From Spirodela intermedia (taxonomy: Eukaryota; Streptophyta; Magnoliopsida; Alismatales; Araceae), in assembly GCA_902729315.2 (NCBI GenBank), contig LR746278.1:2985501-3049500 (forward strand): a DNA stretch of 64,000 bases, written 5' to 3'. Every line of letters starts with the position of its first letter. The first letter of the stretch is position 1. Below, in pieces: positions 13,794 through 26,186 of the stretch. The notes beneath the pieces were generated by a model. The model searched no databases. It was not told where the DNA came from and saw only the letters and a list, made by a program, of their open reading frames with translations. The translations under genes and the position numbers were made by a program.

Positions 13794-13975
13794 TCACCTC
13801 CCTTCATCCCTCCCTCTCTCTCTATCTGTCTTCATCTACCTTCATACCTCCCTCTCTCTCTATCTGTCTTCACCTACCTTCATCCCTCCCTCTCTCACAC
13901 CGACTATCTCTTTCTCTCTTCATCTTGCTCTCCCTCCCTCCCTCCTCTCTCTCTCTCTCTCTCTCTTCATGTCCC
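13684..13975. repeat. Pyrimidine-rich minisatellite in YAO leader intron
   Basis: Imperfect units built around CTTCACCTCCCTTCATCCC followed by CTCTCT runs recur at about 13688, 13792, 13830 and 13868. Two longer units end in a CACACCGACT variant. The open frames across this stretch encode only Ser/Leu/Pro repeats and are not genes. Confidence 0.75.
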
Positions 13976-14980
13976 TCTTGCTCCATCATCTGTTGCTCTC
14001 TCTCTCTCCCTCTCTCTCCCTCAGTCGCTTTCCCAGTCGGACCCTCTTTCTCCGGCGAGTGGTGCTTTACGGGGATTTAAAGCTAGTTAACTTTTTTGAT
14101 GGATGTATCATGAGAGGAGTTTAGCATGTTATTGTTTAGGGGGGTGCAAAAAATTCCAAACCCAACAAATGAGGCTGGGTTCATATTTATGGGGTATTTT
14201 CCTACGGGGATTCCCCCTCCCGTGTCGGGGAATGCTGGTGACCGCCGCCGCCGCCTCCTTCTGTGCCCACTCTGCCGAACTTCCCCTGGTCCCTCGAGGT
14301 GCTCCACCCTCCTCTCTCTTGGCCTCAGGGAGGCGGTTAAGCCTGGTGCATCGTCTTCTCCTGAGCCAGTTTTCTTCTACCGATGATCCCTTCTCTGTTT
14401 CTGCAGCTCCAAGGTCTTTTTTTTTCATTGGGCTCTTCTGTTTTTATCCGAAGTTACTTCTCCCAGTTTCTCGCCTTAGTGAAGCGGCTTATTCCTCCTG
14501 TCTCTCGCGCGTCTCTGTGCCCCTCCGTCGGATTGCACTACTTTGTCGTCGTGAAAAACATTTATTCTCTTGTTTTGACTTACTCGGAACGTAGGTTTCC
14601 TTTCTCTTCGAGAGGATAGTGATTAGATATTTTTTTTTGTTTTGCTTCCTGCAGTTGCTGCGTTGCCTGTTCTCGACTGGTGCTTCCAGGGGGACAGAGT
14701 TCTCTTTGGAGCTGTACCGCTTGACATATGGTTCAGTCAAGAGGTGAAGTTTCTGTGCCTTACGGAGTTGATTTGAGATTTCTAGAATGCTTTAGGTCGT
14801 TTTGCAGGGTTCTTTAAGCTGTTGCCAGGACTGTAGTTTTCGTGTTTCCTCTGTTTTATCATGTGTAATCTTATCGCTTATATGATTGTTTCCCTGTGAT
14901 ATAGGATTCACTTTCTTTTCCAGCTGATTGCCAATAGGATTGACGTATGACTCACAAGTACTTCCGTATCTGAACCAGCA

Positions 14981-17900
14981 ATGAACTCTAGCAGGCGCCA
15001 AAATAAAAGAGGAACAAAGGGGAAGCTACGCCAGCCCCTGCCCAAGTCTGATGACCGCGATGATGCATTCTTTGACCCTGAACCTAAGCGCCTGCGCCGG
15101 AAGTCTGGTAGTGGTGGTAACGAGGTCATTGACAGCGATGAAGACAGTGGAGGCATATCGGATGGTGAGCATAATGCAGAGAATGAGCAAGAGGGGGAGG
15201 TGGAGGAACCAGAGACTGCAGCTGAGAAGCGTCTAAGGATAGCAAGAGAATATGTAGAGAAGATAAAGGCTATCACAAGACAGCAAAGGGAGGATGAAGA
15301 TGAGACGGAGGAGGAAGGTGTGGAGGAGGGGGAAGGTAGGCAGGATTCCCTGGCTGCAGAGCTTCTCCAGAAGGAGCAGCTTGAGGCCAGTGGCCGTGCC
15401 CGCAGGCTTATTGCATCACGGTAACTTCTCTGCTCCTTTCATTGTTCTCTGCCTGCTTTCTGTTGAGAATCGTGCCCATGGGTGGTAATGCCCAAATTTC
15501 GTGCTCATCATACTTACTTTATCTACAATAGTGCAGGCTTCAACAGCCAGATACCATGGATGAATTCAGAGTTATGCAGAGGCACCGGCAATCAGTTGTT
15601 GCTGTGGCTTTGACAGAAGATGATGCAAGAGGTTTCTCAGCATCCAAGGGTGGAGATATCATCCACTGGGACGTGGAGAATGGGAAGAAGGAGAAGTATG
15701 CTTGGCCTACAGAGGATGTGTTAATTTCCCATGGTGCAAGGGCTCCACAGAACAGGTCTTCAAAGAGGAGCAAGCATGTGCTAGCGCTGGCTGTCAGCTC
15801 GGATGGGCGGTATCTGGCAACAGGTGGAATGGATCGACATGTTCACCTGTGGGATACACGAACAAGGCAGCATATTCAGGTCATATTTTCCTTGTCTGAT
15901 TTGTTATCATGACTGATTGCCACTTTTCTGAGTGAGAGCTGTTGGAATATGTATTGCTCTAGTACACAAATAACATTTATTATGTGCTACAAAGTTTATG
16001 TATTTTTCTTTGGAATTTTTATGTGATACTTGGCTAACAGTCCATTTTTTATCTCACAGGCATTTCAGGGCCATAAAGGTCCCGTGTCCTGCTTGACATT
16101 TAGACAGGGTACTCCTCAGCTTTTCTCTGCATCCTTTGATCGGGCAATCAAGTTGTGGAATGCGGAGGATAGATGCCATATTGACACATTACATGGGCAT
16201 GAATGTGAAGTCCTTACAATTGACTGCCTACGAAAAGAGCGGCTATTGACTGTTGCTCGTGATAGAACTGTGCGGTTGTGGAAGGTAGGAAATGGGTTTA
16301 TTTTATAATATGTTCTCAACTACTCTCTTGAGTTGTGGACTGATGTGTTTACTGTACATTTATCTGAATCTGCCTTTTGTTTCAGATCAGTTTTTGAGAC
16401 AAATCACTTGCAATTATATGACTTTCTTAAAATTCCAACTTGTGGAAATGAATACTACTTAGCTCGTAAGTAGCAAGAAAGAGAAATCAAGGGGCATTTA
16501 TCAGTCAGAAAGAGAAATCTCTGTTAGTAGTTGGCTTAGATCCAAGAAAGAGTCACTAAAAAATGAAGATGTAGTTTGGAATGAAGTTAATAGACTGTCA
16601 ATTCTTTTCTTCGATTTTGTTTTGTGAAACAGGCTCATCTACCATTCTCGGAATAAGGTTACATTCTTGCAATGGTGGATTTACTTAAAAAACAGTGGAA
16701 CCATCTACCCAGGCTTTGCGAACTATGGCAAACCGAAATGTTAATAGAAAGTAATGGGAGAAAATGTTCGGTTTTGCATCAGATTTTGACTGAAGTCCAG
16801 TGCCACTCCCAGTTTGTGTCAATTCATAGTGCTAATATTTTGCTGCACAAGTTGCATAAGGTGTTCTTCGTCTCTTAGCTGGAGAATCTTCCTTGTAGAA
16901 TCAATCTTGCTCCCAGTTGATGTGATATTCGGCATGAACTTTTCGTCATGCAAATTTCCTAAAGTTTGAAATGTGCATCACAAGTTGGTGCTAGTGTATT
17001 TCATGACACTCAATGAGAACGTCATGTCACTTTTTTTTAAAAACTGTCTTGCCTGTGTATGGATGCAATAGTTGGAGGAATATTGTGTCCAGAAGGCTCC
17101 AACCTCTGAGCAGAATGACGTAGAGTTCTTGTGTCAGAAACATCGTGTCCCTCAGGAATTTGCCAGCGTTAATTAGATTCCCTCGCTGTCCAAGAAAGGG
17201 AGTTTCCACTCTCTTGGCCTTTTTATCTCATCCCTTTCTTTTGCTAACCTCATCCATCTGAGTGTGTGTTTGTATCATAATTGATTACCCACATTTCCCA
17301 CAATCTTGAAGGAAACTGTGCCACTGTTTGATTATGATATTTCCGGGAATACTTGATGAATTTCTTGCATCCATTATTAATAAAATATGATCTTCAGACT
17401 ATCACCACTGTGAAGATCACAGGTAATTTGCGAAGATCTTTAACGTCAATAGATAAGGGATCATTGGTGGGCGAACCAAACCTTTTTGCCAGGGCCTATA
17501 AATCTTCTTCTTACTAATGCCTACAACATATCCATTTTTCCTGTGTCCATTTTCTCGTTGACTTCGAAAAGGAAATGTAAATTGTACCATTACATTATTT
17601 ACTCGAACTATAAATTTCTGAATTATTGTAGTCTACTTCAGTCTATATCTGTTCATCTTTCCTTCAAAGTATTGGAAAACGTCCTCTTATTCGTAATCAT
17701 TGACAACATTGCGAACCATGCACAATGATAATCTGTACGTTTCTTGCAAAGACTATTCACCCGGTAGATCAGAGAAAACAGGTCTGTTATCCTACATTTT
17801 TAACTTCTATGCTCTTGTACCCCACACATTCAATGGATATCTGATTCCCGTGGTTCTTCACTTTCATGCCAACTGAAATGAGTGAAACGCTGGATATCTT

Positions 17901-20900
17901 CATTCCATTTTCTCGTTTTTCGTGTCAGTGTCCATATCTTGGCTCTGCAACCGGTAATTTGACAAGTTTTGAAATTTATTCCTCATGTTTGAGGCACGCG
18001 ATTGATTACGAATCCTTTAACTTGGTTAAGAGTGATCATTTATGGCAATTTTCCATCATATATGGTTGGGAAAAAAATGGAAACTCGCACAAACCTTGAA
18101 TGATTTTATTTTATCAGTGTCAGCCAGGCATCCACTGCCCATCTGCTGTTGAAATATGCCAACTACTGAGAAGTAGGAAAAGCTGTTAAAGTGGTGTCGA
18201 TTCTTAACCTTGTCCGGTTGATGGGCAAATATAGAAGAATAATGGGAAGTGTCCACAGGGACTACCATGGTAGTTTTCACAGAATATGTCCTTGAATATT
18301 ACTACTGAAATCGCAATTTATTTTTTTTAATGGTGATGTCACATCGCACGAATTTTTCTGTAAGGGTAACTTTTTCTGCTGTTTATAATTGACTTTGGTG
18401 TGGCTCCTTTGTGAAGGTTTGCATGTAATTAATTATAATTTGAAACAGGACTAGTTTAGAACTATTTTTTTTTTTGTTGCCACAGGTTCCCGAGGAGTCA
18501 CAATTAGTTTTCCGAGCCCCAATGGCATCTTTGGAATGTGGTCGTTTTATCAACAACGAAGAATTTTTATCTGGTTCAGATGATGGCAGTATTGAATTAT
18601 GGAGCATCTTGCGGAAGAAACCCAGATTCATTGTAAAAAATGCGCATCCTGTATCAGTAGCTGATGTCCACATGAAAGACACTAAAATAGTATCAAATGG
18701 AGTTAGACAAGGTAACCAACATTGGTTTTCGATTCGTAATTCATTTACTATTCCATAAAGCATTGCAGTGGTGGTGTGAATAAAGTTCTGCACTCCTAAT
18801 TGTTCACAGTGCATGATTCTTCTTAGACTATTACTATTACAAATTTGATCTTAGGAGAAAATTATTTTCATGCATATAAAATGTCCTCATTTCATATTTT
18901 TAATTTTTAAATTTCTTCATTGGTAAATGCATTTGGTGGATAATTGTTATCCAATGATCTCTCTACCACAGAATACCCCGGGTACAATGGTGTAGATGGC
19001 AACTTACAAGTCAACCCTTGTTCTTCGGCACAATCCTGGGTTAGTTCAGTTGCTGTATGTCGTGGCAGTGATCTTGCAGCATCGGGGGCTGGTAATGGTG
19101 TGGTTCGTCTATGGGCTATTGAGAGTGAGGCTGCAAGTATTCAACCTTTATACAATCTTCCTCTGGTAAGTCGTTTTAAGATCTTATTTCTTTCTGTTGG
19201 CTACTATATCTGTCGCAGGCCAATGTATCCCCTGGTAAATAGAGATGTATTTAAGAATAACTCAGATTGGACTAAACTTCGACCCAACTAAAAGTTTGCT
19301 TAATAAAAGTAAAAGTACATAATGGTTTATGAAACAAAGTGTTCTCTAAAACGCATGCATACGCCATAGCTTATCGAAAATTTTCGGTAGAAATATATCT
19401 ACGATCGCTTCACAAGCAAGAACGTTTCAGACGCCTTTTTGTATGAGAAGATAGTCTAGCAAGTGCCAGTCAGCCCTCGAGGGTATACATTGGTTTGTTG
19501 TCCACTGCACCTGCCTCTTCCTTTGAGACTCCAAGTGTGTTGAGGTCAGCGTCCCTGGGCAACTGCCATTTGACTGACACATTGTACGTCTTCAACAATA
19601 CATAAAGAACTGACGAGAGACTCTGTGACATAATACCTATCTCTAATTTCATCTCATGGTTTGTCTATCCCAGAAAAGTCGGTACAAATTTTGGAACCTA
19701 CATTTTTTTTTTTAAATGTAGTATCAGATTGTTATAAGCCATTTCAGTTGATTATACGTCCAAAAAAAGCATATACATGACTTATCTATCTTCTTTGCTT
19801 CTCAAATAATAAGGTCCAGAAATCTCAGAATATCGATTTTTTAACATAATTTCATGCAATTATTCCTGAAAATATCACATCACATCGTCAGTCATTTTTC
19901 TCATGTATTTCTTTGGAAATGTACTTCAAAGAAAATACAGATAGCAGGAGAGATGGCAACAGGATCGATCATTTGTTGCTAGTAAACCTGCTGCTGATGA
20001 TAACTAGCTAGATTCAAAATAATCTAAGTGGGCCCTTAGGAACTGTACATCTCGCCTCGTAAATACATTCCTTTTGCTTGGGAATCAATATCGCCAGCAC
20101 CGCAGGTTCCTGCTAAGGCTCCATATCTTATCCCAGCGAAACCTTGTCGGCAATCATTGAAAACTGTTTGCTTCTTGTACTCCACGAAAACCAAAGTTTC
20201 TGTGTTCGTTTTTTACTGGGGTATTGGACGCATAAATGCAATAATCTTTGTTAGGAGATCTCTATACTTTGTTATGGTTGAATGGTGCCATGGTTGTCCT
20301 TTGACTTAATTCAGCACACATCTAATTTCGTATCAGATATGGTGTTAGTCTCTGCAGTTGCTTTTGATATTCTGTTTATACCTTTCTGAATTCCTTAAAC
20401 CTGGGAGAGATTTTTTTTCTAGAGTGACCCTCCTTCAGCGATTTATGGTGGGGATGGGCTGTGCTCTTGTGTATGGATCAGTGTTCATCCGACGAGTTGA
20501 CTAAAGAAACCATACGTTGACCCTACGTGTTTTGTCAGAATATGTGAATAATGAGGGTGGTTATTTTGAGAGACAGAATGGTTGGAGACCGGCTGCTGGG
20601 ATTTTCGAGAAAATTGTCTCCTCAATTTCTAAACAATTTTAATGGTTTTTAATTTAAATCCATTTAATTGGGAGAACCCATAAACAAAAAAAATTCCTCA
20701 TTTATTTTTTTCTTCCATATAACTTTACAACCCATGAACAGTTTTCTTTGTTGACAGAAGAACCATGAGCAACTCATCTCTAATGCAACATTATTGCAAG
20801 AAACTTCTAGAACGTTCCCTGAAAATGGAAATTTTGTTGACCCTTCAATCCTCCTCATGAGCTATATATATTTAGTTCACATCTGATATTTATTTGATAA

Positions 20901-21340
20901 AAAAATAACATCGAAACGCTGACTTATCTGGGATTCCCCTGTCACTCAGGTTGGCTACATAAATTCACTTGCGTTTGCTAAATCTGGGCGCTTTGTTGTG
21001 GCTGGAGTCGGGCAGGTTTGTCTCCATCTCTCAAAATGATTGACTTCTGACCCTCCTGTTCTTGTCCCCTTTTTTTCGCATATTATATTTAATAAACCTT
21101 TATTAAAAAAAATAGAGCTAGTAGAAAAGCATATGGCGACGAACCCATGTCATTTAAAATGTAATTAATTAATTAATTAATTAGTTAATTAATTAGTCCT
21201 TTTTTCTTCTACCCATCTTATTAATTATTCTGCTTTATCAGGAGCCGCGGTTGGGAAGATGGGGGCGTCTTGCAGATGCCGTGAATGGGGTTGCTCTGCA
21301 TCCCCTCAGGCTCGACAGTGACGGCTCCAAGCATAGCTGA
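14981..21340 (+). CDS. YAO: YAO/RRP9, U3 snoRNP WD40 protein
   Basis: Nucleolar WD40 protein of the U3-55K/Rrp9 family. It joins the U3 snoRNP and acts in early pre-18S rRNA processing; the Arabidopsis orthologue YAOZHE is essential in gametophyte and embryo. Coding exons are 14981-15420, 15537-15879, 16060-16284, 18486-18711, 18972-19165, 20950-21015 and 21242-21340, all GT..AG and in frame, giving 530 aa. The N terminus is basic then acidic (about 1-145) with nuclear-localisation-like KRLRRK. WD repeats follow, with strand ends such as IHWDV, HLWDT, KLWNA, RLWKV, ELWSI and RLWAI. The last exon carries the family hallmark EPRLGRW and ends near the conserved HPLRL. The length is close to plant orthologues. 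Two introns exceed 1.7 kb and show no inserted gene. Identity is secure. Confidence 0.96.
16285..18485 (+). other. YAO intron 3 (2.2 kb)
   Basis: A long AT-rich intron between a GTAGGA donor and a CCACAG acceptor. No coding frame, tRNA or recognisable element was found. Confidence 0.8.
19166..20949 (+). other. YAO intron 5 (1.8 kb)
   Basis: Bounded by GTAAGT and CACTCAG. It holds several short open frames with no family similarity that I recognise. No mobile element ends were seen. Confidence 0.8.
21163..21195. repeat. (TTAA)n tetranucleotide tract
   Basis: About eight ATTA/TTAA units with one interruption, in the last YAO intron some 45 bp before the acceptor of the final coding exon. Confidence 0.8.
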
Positions 21341-22866
21341 GCAAGTGGCGTGGCGTTACTCTTGGGCTGTGAGAAAAGCTTTCAATTTTGGCAATGAATT
21401 AATTTTTTCAGAGGCTGTTTGGTTTTAAAAAATCCAGCGGTTAATTCTTATAATCTGTCTGTCATTCTTTTTTTCTAAAAAAAAATCCCCATTCTGTTAA
21501 AATGAGGAAACACTAAACAATTGCCCAGAATCATGTTGTTTGGTTATGCTTTTATGGTCAGCTGATGTAGATTTATCCCGTTATTTCTTCCTATTCTGAC
21601 TTTGTGTGAAAACAGGCACAGGAAATGGAGCTCTTGAGAACAAACAACCTACCCCTCTCTCTCTCTCTCGGTTCCCTTTCTACCAAGGTGGGACCCACGC
21701 CCCTCGCCCTCTTACGTGGTTAGACCGGGCTCACCTTGAGCCCGTGGGCTTTTCTGCTAAACTCAGTAGGCCTACGGGCCTCAATTGTCGGCTTGCCTGT
21801 TCTTTAGGTCTTTAATGACCTGAGCCTTGGGCCCAGACCGTTGACACCTCACCTACGTACGCCTTAAATTTTCTGCCCTTGTTAGAGACGTTCATCGACT
21901 TCTGAGAATATCCAGTGGACTTGCTGGTAGATACTAAACTCATCAGATCGGTCAACCCAGCTTTGGTTTTCCTCTATATAAAGCAAATTAGATAAAGTTG
22001 TTGGTTTTTCTGTCACAAGCCAAATAGGGAAAAACATTCTGATCTAGGAATTTTACTCTTGCTTCCCCAAAATAAGTGGGGTTTTTTGTCATTAAACCCC
22101 TCCATCTTGTGTAAGGACTCTTCAAAAACCCTCAACAACCCTTTATTTATTTACCCACTCGGGTCATATGTAGTGTAACTTCTAAAATGCGTGGTCAAAA
22201 TCTGTCTTCTTTGTTTAAAGAACAAATTTATCGCCATATTTGTAAAGGGTATTAATGTCTTTACATATTCACATAGATGGATTGGTTTGATATCTTCTGA
22301 ACGGCTAACCTTATATAAGGTAATAAATTTAATTAAGAATATGAGTGTAATTAACGTAATTACAATATTTGCTTCTTTTGTAATAATAAACACAAACAGC
22401 ATGTTGGTAAACACGTTCAAACAGAATTAGCAACCTTATGTCATCAAGGGGCATGGGGATATTTTAGTCTTTTCACTATGTATCCAACAATTAAGCATAG
22501 TACTTTTCACATAATCATGAAGTATTATAGCCTTTATGCAAAGAAAAATGAATTTTTTATGAAAAAACAAGGGATATAATTTTTTATAAAGTAGTTGCAA
22601 TTCGAAATAATAAAAAATTAAAAAAAAATGGAAAGTGCTTACAATTACGTGCTTATGGCTTTTTTAGACGACTCTTAAAGAAAAAAAAAAAACTTTTCGC
22701 CTTGGATTTAATGAAAATTTTGGTGGTTCTAAGGCTACTCATTTGAATTTGTTTTTTTTTTTAATTCAGAATTGGAATCTAAAAAAAATTCAGAAAATTC
22801 CAAACCCGGGTTAGCCGGGTCCCAGCCGAACCGCTATTTTTTTCGGATCTAGTATATATTCGCCGC
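21341..22866. other. YAO-CID intergenic region
   Basis: This holds the YAO trailer and the CID promoter. A short CT tract lies at about 21657-21668 and long A/T runs at about 22610-22770. No coding frame has recognisable content. The CID leader appears to begin after about 22860. Confidence 0.6.
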
Positions 22867-23202
22867 GTGTTCATTCAGCGCCTTTTCCCTCACTCGTTTA
22901 CCCCCACCCGAAGCGAGTCGGGAAACGCCGGAATCGCCTCCCTCTTCCGGACCGGTTGGGTTGCTCGTCCTCGCCCCTTCCTCTGCCTCCGCCGTAGGAG
23001 GGCAATCGATCCAGGTACCTCCTCCAGGCCCCGATCCTTGTTTCTGGCCTCCTCCCCCCGGGCGATCGCTCCTCTTCTTCTCTGCCCGTCTGGGTGTCGT
23101 CAATTCTTTCTCTCTGAGGCGCCCCTCGAGAACGTGTTTTGCTTAAGTGTACTTTCTTCCTCGCCGGTGCCGTCTCTTCCCCTTTTAATCTCTCTCTCTC
23201 TC

Positions 23203-23248
<46 letters not shown>

Positions 23249-26186
23249 GTGTTGCCTTGGTTTGGCGGGGTTTTGGGTCGTGCCTCGCGGTGGATCCGTG
23301 CCTCCTGTTGTGTGAGTGTGATGCGGCCCCTAGGTTGAAAACCCTTTTCTCAAGTATTCTGACTGGACTTAAAATCTAGGGTTTTTTTTCCCCCGTCCTT
23401 TAGATGAGTCATGATTGTTCATTTTTTAATGTTCTCTGCCGTTGGCAGTTGCTACGTTGCTGACTCTGGGAAGGTGCTTCTGGGAGGGTGGGTTCTCTCT
23501 TTGAAGCTGTGCCACTTGATTCGTTGGCCAGTTGAGAGGTGAGTGAACGTTAGCGCCTTGTTCTTGAATTGCGACTCAAAATGCTTTTGTTGAATCACGT
23601 TTGGTTAGTGTTATTGGAGTTTCTGTGTGGTTGCAATGAGAGTGCTGATCGTTCTGTCCCTTTTCTATGCTCTGTTCTCTTATCGGCATATTTCTCATCT
23701 TCTGACAGTTATGTGCACGTGGACAGTTTTGTCAGTGCAATGCCACAGCATGCCTTAAGGAGATCACATTGTTTTATCAATTGACGTTTTGTTTATTGCT
23801 CTTTCTATCACATTGAGTTGATATATCTGTTTATCTGTTACCGCAGCATGGCTACATCAACTGATGTATCGTTGATAACTTATATTCTGTTGACTGATGC
23901 TTATATTGCGGTTAACATTGTCTATGTATCACGGTGCCAAGTAGTGTTTTGTGGGGTGATCAGGAATTTTCTCAATTACTACGAGTATACAGTGAAAGAT
24001 ATTTTTCTGTAAATTTATGGGATGCAGCCGCAGAGGAAATAGAGAAAGGAAAAGTGGTTAAACCACTGATAAAATTCTTTCTTCTTCTTGATGTGTCCAT
24101 GCCCCAGGGTTTTAATTGGGCCCTAGTGGCCTCCTAATCTTAGTTGTAGATTGGTTCATCAGATTTGGATGTGATAGCTAAATGATAATAACTTGGAGGG
24201 AGATAAATCTCCGATAATTATCAGAATCCATGTTTCTGTTAATGCATTTTATTGCTAGGTTTGTGTAAAATGTGCGGCTATAGAATTAACTGATCCTTTA
24301 TCCTTATGGAATCGTGTTCATAACATTACAGCTTGCTGGCTCTATGCGAAGCCTTCCGATTCATGAGTTAAATTAATTCTTCATAGTTCTAACCCTTGTT
24401 ACAATACGGTCAAATGTGTCTTCTGGATTATTTTCGAAGGATGTGTGCAATTGTAAGAGGGATTTGAACATTGGCTTGTATAATCTGGGCTTGTTGTGGT
24501 CAGTGTTGAGTCTGTATATTCCACCTTAAATCTCGAACTTTCTGAGTCTCTGAATTGCCCATTATTGAAGTCAATATCCATCACAGTCTAGCCAATCGTA
24601 TGTTCATTCCGTAGTGTATGTTCATGCCAGAAGAAACAGAAAGACGAGAGTCTTGAATCGAGCAGATATAAACCGGGAATCGACGGAAGAAACGAGGTAG
24701 AGGATCAAAGTTTGATTCGAAGGGCCTAAAGGACTCTCAGGAATACTTTTTTGTAATCTCAGCCGTTGAAATTCGACGTCAATGTTGGATTGCATTGATT
24801 AGGGTGTAAATGGTCAATGCCAATCAGTCATCTATAAACAAGGATATTACTGTCAGAATTTTATATATGTGAGAGGGTAAAGTATTGGGCACATCTATTG
24901 ATAACCATGCATATTCTGTCGAATATAGTCTCAAAACGTGAACTATTGACTCTCATAATGTGCCATTATAAAAGTGATTTTTTTTATCATCTCAGTCTCC
25001 TTAAATACATTGTGGCAAACATCCTGAAGCTTCTCATGCTGCTGTCTAAATAGCAAGAAGACTGCAAATACGGTTATAAAAAAAAGTGAGATTCCATTGT
25101 TCCCGTATCTTATGATCTACATGAGAGATTGTGCAAGATTGAGAATGTTGCTTAAGGTTTCAATGCCGTAGTTGGCAACTGAAATAGTTGGGAACTGATG
25201 AATGGTGCATCAAATACACATCGTGGAGTGATTGCGAATATTTAGTAAGATGTGTGTGGGAAGTACTTTTCTTATGTTGCATGATTTGTGATCTGATTTT
25301 GCCTTCATTTTCTGTTTTGTGTAGGTTTATTCTCAATGTTTTACTCTCTGATGCCACCCTAGCATAGAGGACTTCCTTTGTATTTTCTTATTTTCTTCCA
25401 CAAAATGTTGCTGTTTGAAGATCTTTGTAAAAGAAACCCCGCGTCTGAACAATTCGTACTCTCTTTCTTCCATCCTTACTGATAGGAGAAGGGAGACGAA
25501 TGTATATAAAAGAACTGCATCACCAAAAATGGTTCGATAGATGTTAAGAGATTGCTTCAAAACTGTGAATTTACTCAGACTTCCACAACTCTATGTATAA
25601 AATGACAATATGGAGGAAAAATTCCATCCGGTTCTCCATTGCCTTGAGACTTAATAGTGTTATCTTTTTTCTGCTATCCCAGATGGAAATAATAGATTCT
25701 TTATTCAAACAATGGCAGGGCTTCCTTTGTATATTTCTTTGATTTTTTCCCTAGGTTTCTTCCTCTTGCTTTTTTATGGTACGTAAATAGATGCCCTCGT
25801 CCTTGGTTGTATCTGTGGCATAAGGTCATCTTGCAGCCAAATAGTTTTGGCTGCATGCTTTCATGGGCTGTCAATATGTATCTTGCCATAAAGTTGACAA
25901 TGCTTTTTTTGGAACACAACTTATTTAGGACTTAGTGTCAGTGGCTTAGTTATTATAATTATCTTAGGCCTTATCTCATGATTCTGGATCAGGAGAGCCA
26001 GTGAGGATGTAAGGAATCCCCTACAAGGTCGCCATCATCTTTGACTAATTTTAGCTGACTGCACATGAGAGACAACGCGTTTGAGTGTGGTTTTTGATAA
26101 TGCTCAATTTTCAAGCGACATTAAATGTTTCTATGGATTTTATCCTTTTTCTTTCTTTTCAGACTGGGGAGCCCCAGAATTACAGA
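22867..26186 (+). other. CID 5' leader exons and long leader introns
   Basis: A first leader exon ends at a donor after 23014 (ATCCAG/GTACCT). A second non-coding exon is proposed at 23449-23538 (TTGGCAG acceptor, GAGAG/GTGAGTG donor). The leader resumes at 26163 after TTTTCAG, 24 bases before the start codon. The interval 23539-26162 has no recognisable content. An imperfect (CT)n/TTTC tract lies at about 23189-23247. Confidence 0.5.
23189..23247. repeat. Imperfect (CT)n microsatellite in CID leader
   Basis: A CT dinucleotide tract with TTTC interruptions follows the first CID leader exon. Confidence 0.85.

Larger units (their letters stand above)
13380..14980 (+). other. YAO 5' leader exons and introns
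   Basis: A pyrimidine-rich first exon ends at a good donor after 13660 (CAGTCAG/GTAAGC). A second non-coding exon is proposed at 14655-14743, between CTGCAG and GTGAAG. A third starts at 14924 after TTTTCCAG and runs into the start codon at 14981. The transcription start is not visible. The second exon resembles one in the leader of the neighbouring CID gene. Confidence 0.55.

Noticed and set aside
13679-14090. Overlapping open frames of over 110 codons in the YAO leader intron
   Set aside because: They are translations of CT-rich minisatellite giving Ser/Leu/Pro repeats, with no domain or codon bias.
22867-23379. Plus-strand frame of 170 codons upstream of CID
   Set aside because: It spans a likely leader donor and a CT microsatellite. 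The later exon with MNLQPVVQ matches the true CID N terminus.
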